From positions 11,084 to 75,083 of the forward strand of contig CAZKCO010000034.1 of NCBI GenBank assembly GCA_964551335.1: a stretch of DNA of 64,000 nt. Direction: 5' to 3'. This DNA is from Tunicatimonas sp964551335 (lineage in GTDB: Bacteria > Bacteroidota > Bacteroidia > Cytophagales > Cyclobacteriaceae). Positions 61,366 to 64,000 of the stretch are shown here, one piece after another. The position numbers and the translations under genes are program-made. Numbering within the stretch: position 1 is the first letter of the stretch; each line of letters opens with the position of its first letter. The notes beneath the pieces were generated by a model, which ran no database searches, had not been told where the DNA came from, and was given only the letters and a program-made list of their open reading frames with translations.

Positions 61366-63729
61366 CTACGGTGAAGCATGACTGAGTACCGTGTTGGCCG
61401 TCGGAATCCGGTTGAGGGTGTACCAAGCTTCGGACGACCAGAGCGATTTTCCGCTGTCACTTTGTACATATTCGGGAAGGCGGAAGTATACCACCCGTTC
61501 TTCTACCAGGTTTGGTAGTTCCAGATACAAACGAGTGCGGTCTTCCGAGAGATTCATCCGGGCTATGTTTAATGCTTCCAGATCCATTTTGGGCCCTCCG
61601 TAGTTTTCGGTAGGCTGATACCACCACTGCTGTATGATAAAATCGGCGGGGCGTATTTCTATTCCGGCTGCCAGGGGTTCGGTAAATTCAATTTCAAAGC
61701 CCTGAGGTTTAGCCCGAATGGCCACCATCTCAAAGGTGGTCTTGCCATTGTACTCCATACGTTCCAGACCAAACTGCTTGCCCTGCCAGCTCCAGCCGCC
61801 TACCATGCCCACTTCACCTACGTACAATGCCCCATCGGGGCCCCAGGCCAGGCGGTTCACCCCCGCCTCAAATCCCTGAGAGAAGCGGAATACCGCTCCC
61901 TGATACTCACCGTTGATCTTCTCCAGAAAATCCCGCTTAATGCCACCGTGGGTAACATCTCCGTGCAGTAGCTGTCCTTTGTACGGGCCATCTCGCATGA
62001 GAATAGGTTCGGAGGGTGAGTTGCCGATTTCATCTTCCGGTAAGTAAACGGCGGGGTGGGCTACTGTGGGTGGAGGGGGCATGGAGTCGAGGATGCCCCA
62101 GGCCATACCGTGGTACTCGCCTTCTTTCACCTGAAGCAGCTTATTAGCCGGAAGCCACTGCCCCTGATTGTCGGTGACGAAAAGTTCGTTCTCCGGCCCC
62201 AAGCCAATGCCGTTAGGGGTTCGTAAGCCGTAGTTGACCCATTCGTAGCTACCATCCCGACTGATTCTCAGGGTGCGGCCCCGATCGTACTTCTGCTGTT
62301 CGCCGGCAATAAGCCGCATGGCCATGGAGAGCGTTACGTAAAAGCAACCGTCCTGATGAACTAGACCAAAGGCGAATTCGTGAAAGTCATCGGTCACGCC
62401 CCAACTGTTGCAGATGGCGCGGTACTCGTCAATAATCTCGTCACCGTCCAGGTCAATCAACTGGGTAAGCTCCTGCTTTTGCAGCACAAAAATTTCGTCT
62501 CCCACTACTTCAATCCCCAGCGGTTCGGCCAGGCCGGAGGCAATTCGTTTAATGGTAATCTGGCTGCTATCGCCGGTCTCCACTCCGTCCAGTAAGTATA
62601 CTCCGCCTACGGTGTCCCAGGTAGTAACTAGCAAGCGGCCATCCGGTAGAAAGGCCAGCCCCCCTACCCGTGGCTGAAAATCCTGACGATGCAACTGGCT
62701 AAGATCGTAGCTGGGATGCACTCCTATCAAGGGTTCGCCGAAACCAGGCTTGGTGGTTTTCTCTACTTCAGCTTCTTCCGTTTGGGCTACAGTCTGGTAT
62801 TTTATCGCTCCTTCTTCGGTAGGCTTGAGTGAGAAGATATAGTTGAGCATGGTTTTGATAACCCCATCGGATAGGGTAGGGTGGGGATTCATCATCTTTT
62901 CGCCCCAGCTACCGCTACCGCCGTTCTTGACCTTTAGGGTTAGTTGCTCCATCGTTTCATCAGTCTTTTCGTAGCGCTGAGCGATCTGCTGTAATCCGGG
63001 GCCCATAGCATTGTAGTCAAGCTCGTGGCAGGTAAAACAATCGCTCTTTTCCATCCAGTAGCGGCCCCGATGGTCAAAGCCAGCTAGTAGTTGCGGAGGT
63101 GACTGGGGAGGAAGTCGGTCAAAGTACGTAGTCCAGTACGTTCGGCTATTAGCTTTCAAGTTCAGCGTGGTATCCTTAGACTGAAGAGTAACTGTAGTTC
63201 CGGCGGGTATACCAGAGGTAGTAAAGATTCTACTGAAACCGGGCTTTCCATCTTCGCCCCGAACAAACTCCGGTTGCTCGGTCAGCTGTACCGTATCGCC
63301 GGAGGATAAGATCAGGGCAAAATTGAGACGGATTTGATCATCTTTAATAACATAGCCCCGATTTACTACTTGCAATAATTCATTCTTACCGTCGTACTGG
63401 GCAATCCATTGAAAGTTCTGGGCACTATCCGAAAGGTAGGTAATGCCCCAGGTGGTAGGCTGAATATTTTTTTTGTCGGTATAGGCAGCGCCTTCCATGG
63501 TCACTCCTCCTTTCCACACTTTGTACAGGGTTCCTTTGCTAAGATCGTAAGCCGCATAGCCGGCCGAGTCTAACGCCAGGGTAAGCATCCGGGGCTGCTG
63601 GTCTAGTACGGAACGGAATACCCAGGGATCAATCGGTCGGTTTACTTCAACTGCCTTTTTCTGGCCACAGGATACATTGAGGTAGATAAGAGCGATACCA
63701 AATAGTGTGTTAAGTGCTTGTAGTCTCAT
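61366..63729 (-). CDS. Cytochrome-c/beta-propeller sugar-dehydrogenase-like lipoprotein
   Basis: I start at ATG 63729, which gives a lipoprotein-like signal (MRLQALNTLFG to VSC, Cys21) and 787 residues; the longer frame (to 63816) begins with 29 non-signal residues rich in Cys. A heme motif CFTCH (231-235) with MGPGL is followed by a propeller of the type in glucose/sorbosone dehydrogenases (VGGLAFLPDGRLLVTTWD, GIGLGPENELFVTDNQGQW, RLAWGPDGALYVGEVG). The end is a beta-sandwich (about 690-780). Periplasmic oxidation of a sugar with electron transfer to the heme is the family-based guess. Confidence 0.82.
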   Translation of the reverse strand: MRLQALNTLFGIALIYLNVSCGQKKAVEVNRPIDPWVFRSVLDQQPRMLTLALDSAGYAAYDLSKGTLYKVWKGGVTMEGAAYTDKKNIQPTTWGITYLSDSAQNFQWIAQYDGKNELLQVVNRGYVIKDDQIRLNFALILSSGDTVQLTEQPEFVRGEDGKPGFSRIFTTSGIPAGTTVTLQSKDTTLNLKANSRTYWTTYFDRLPPQSPPQLLAGFDHRGRYWMEKSDCFTCHELDYNAMGPGLQQIAQRYEKTDETMEQLTLKVKNGGSGSWGEKMMNPHPTLSDGVIKTMLNYIFSLKPTEEGAIKYQTVAQTEEAEVEKTTKPGFGEPLIGVHPSYDLSQLHRQDFQPRVGGLAFLPDGRLLVTTWDTVGGVYLLDGVETGDSSQITIKRIASGLAEPLGIEVVGDEIFVLQKQELTQLIDLDGDEIIDEYRAICNSWGVTDDFHEFAFGLVHQDGCFYVTLSMAMRLIAGEQQKYDRGRTLRISRDGSYEWVNYGLRTPNGIGLGPENELFVTDNQGQWLPANKLLQVKEGEYHGMAWGILDSMPPPPTVAHPAVYLPEDEIGNSPSEPILMRDGPYKGQLLHGDVTHGGIKRDFLEKINGEYQGAVFRFSQGFEAGVNRLAWGPDGALYVGEVGMVGGWSWQGKQFGLERMEYNGKTTFEMVAIRAKPQGFEIEFTEPLAAGIEIRPADFIIQQWWYQPTENYGGPKMDLEALNIARMNLSEDRTRLYLELPNLVEERVVYFRLPEYVQSDSGKSLWSSEAWYTLNRIPTANTVLSHASP

Positions 63730-64000
63730 ACGAGCTGCCGCATTTCGTGAACCGTTTGTACATCTCTTCCCATAGCAGTAAATACAGTTTTTTTCATCAG
63801 ATAGTTTGTTAGACACTCCAGATGCTAAGATACCAGACTTGAATTTAATACTTCTTTAGAAATCAATGATTTTAGTCCACAGTCCACAGTCCACAGTCCA
63901 CAGTCCACAGTTAACAGTCATTAGTCCTTGGTCACTAGCGGCCGCCGCCTTTAGGTTTGTGTGGTAGTAAAATTCTAAGAAAGCAGTCGTTGCTATCAAG
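63730..64000. other. Right-edge intergenic region
   Basis: No gene is visible in this 271-bp end. It holds the 5' leader of the cytochrome gene on the minus strand and the AGTCCAC repeat at 63874-63929. Any further gene lies outside the window. Confidence 0.5.
63874..63929. repeat. AGTCCAC heptad tandem repeat
   Basis: Five perfect tandem AGTCCAC units (63874-63908) are followed by three degenerate heptads, AGTTAAC, AGTCATT and AGTCCTT. The 7-bp period recalls the short tandemly repeated repetitive elements known from cyanobacterial and Cytophagales intergenic regions. No function is assigned. Copy number may vary by slippage. Confidence 0.85.

Overview
The window looks like chromosomal DNA from a Bacteroidota bacterium, most likely of the Cytophagales and probably marine or otherwise polysaccharide-rich in habitat. 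The support is a SusC/SusD pair, TonB-dependent receptors with carboxypeptidase-D-like N-terminal domains, LytTR two-component proteins, many lipoproteins with acidic residues after the lipidated Cys, -7 boxes of the TAnnTTTG type, and heptanucleotide intergenic repeats. No rRNA, CRISPR array, transposase or phage gene is visible. The species assignment is inference.

Left part (1-12.2 kb): an exported polysaccharide pyruvyl transferase-like protein, two small unknown genes, a TonB-dependent receptor with a TPR protein and a LytS/LytR-type sensor-regulator pair, a 0.9-kb gap holding two terminators and a possible 29-residue membrane peptide, and a compact fructan/sucrose locus (MFS sugar porter, PfkB fructokinase, GH32 lipoprotein).

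12.2-19.7 kb: a minus-strand operon of an outer-membrane barrel protein and two adjacent cholesterol-dependent-cytolysin-like (CDC-like) lipoproteins. The two share the CDC core but carry unrelated C-terminal domains. A TPR/transmembrane/LuxR-type HTH regulator lies upstream. I consider this the best candidate for an unusual system: a surface-anchored two-component pore former. Next to it lies tRNA-Arg(ACG), preceded by a duplicated 5' portion of the same tRNA interrupted by two mutually complementary 14-nt insertions.

19.8-64 kb: a large carbohydrate region. A tightly overlapping operon encodes a PL10 pectate lyase, an arabinose/fucose-isomerase-like protein, a sodium:solute symporter, a GH106-like enzyme and a sulfatase. 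An AraC regulator separates it from a DUF5703 glycosidase-like protein, SusC, SusD and a beta-helix protein. An almost identical 46-bp element containing two ATAGTA half-sites 21 bp apart stands before the DUF5703 gene and before susC, and probably is the AraC operator. Then follow a CBM9-like/PKD protein, two SGNH hydrolases, an FG-GAP propeller protein and a CRTAC1 lipoprotein. After these come an exported galactonate-dehydratase-like enzyme, a Gfo/Idh oxidoreductase and a DUF1080 lipoprotein. A minus-strand DUF1549/DUF1553-DUF1501 pair comes next, divergent from a ToxR-like membrane regulator, an MDR dehydrogenase and a GH97 enzyme. A cytochrome-c/beta-propeller lipoprotein closes the window. 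Together the right half suggests extracellular cleavage, desulfation, SusCD uptake and partly periplasmic oxidative processing of a uronate/rhamnose/fucose-type, probably sulfated, polysaccharide. The exact substrate cannot be fixed from sequence alone.
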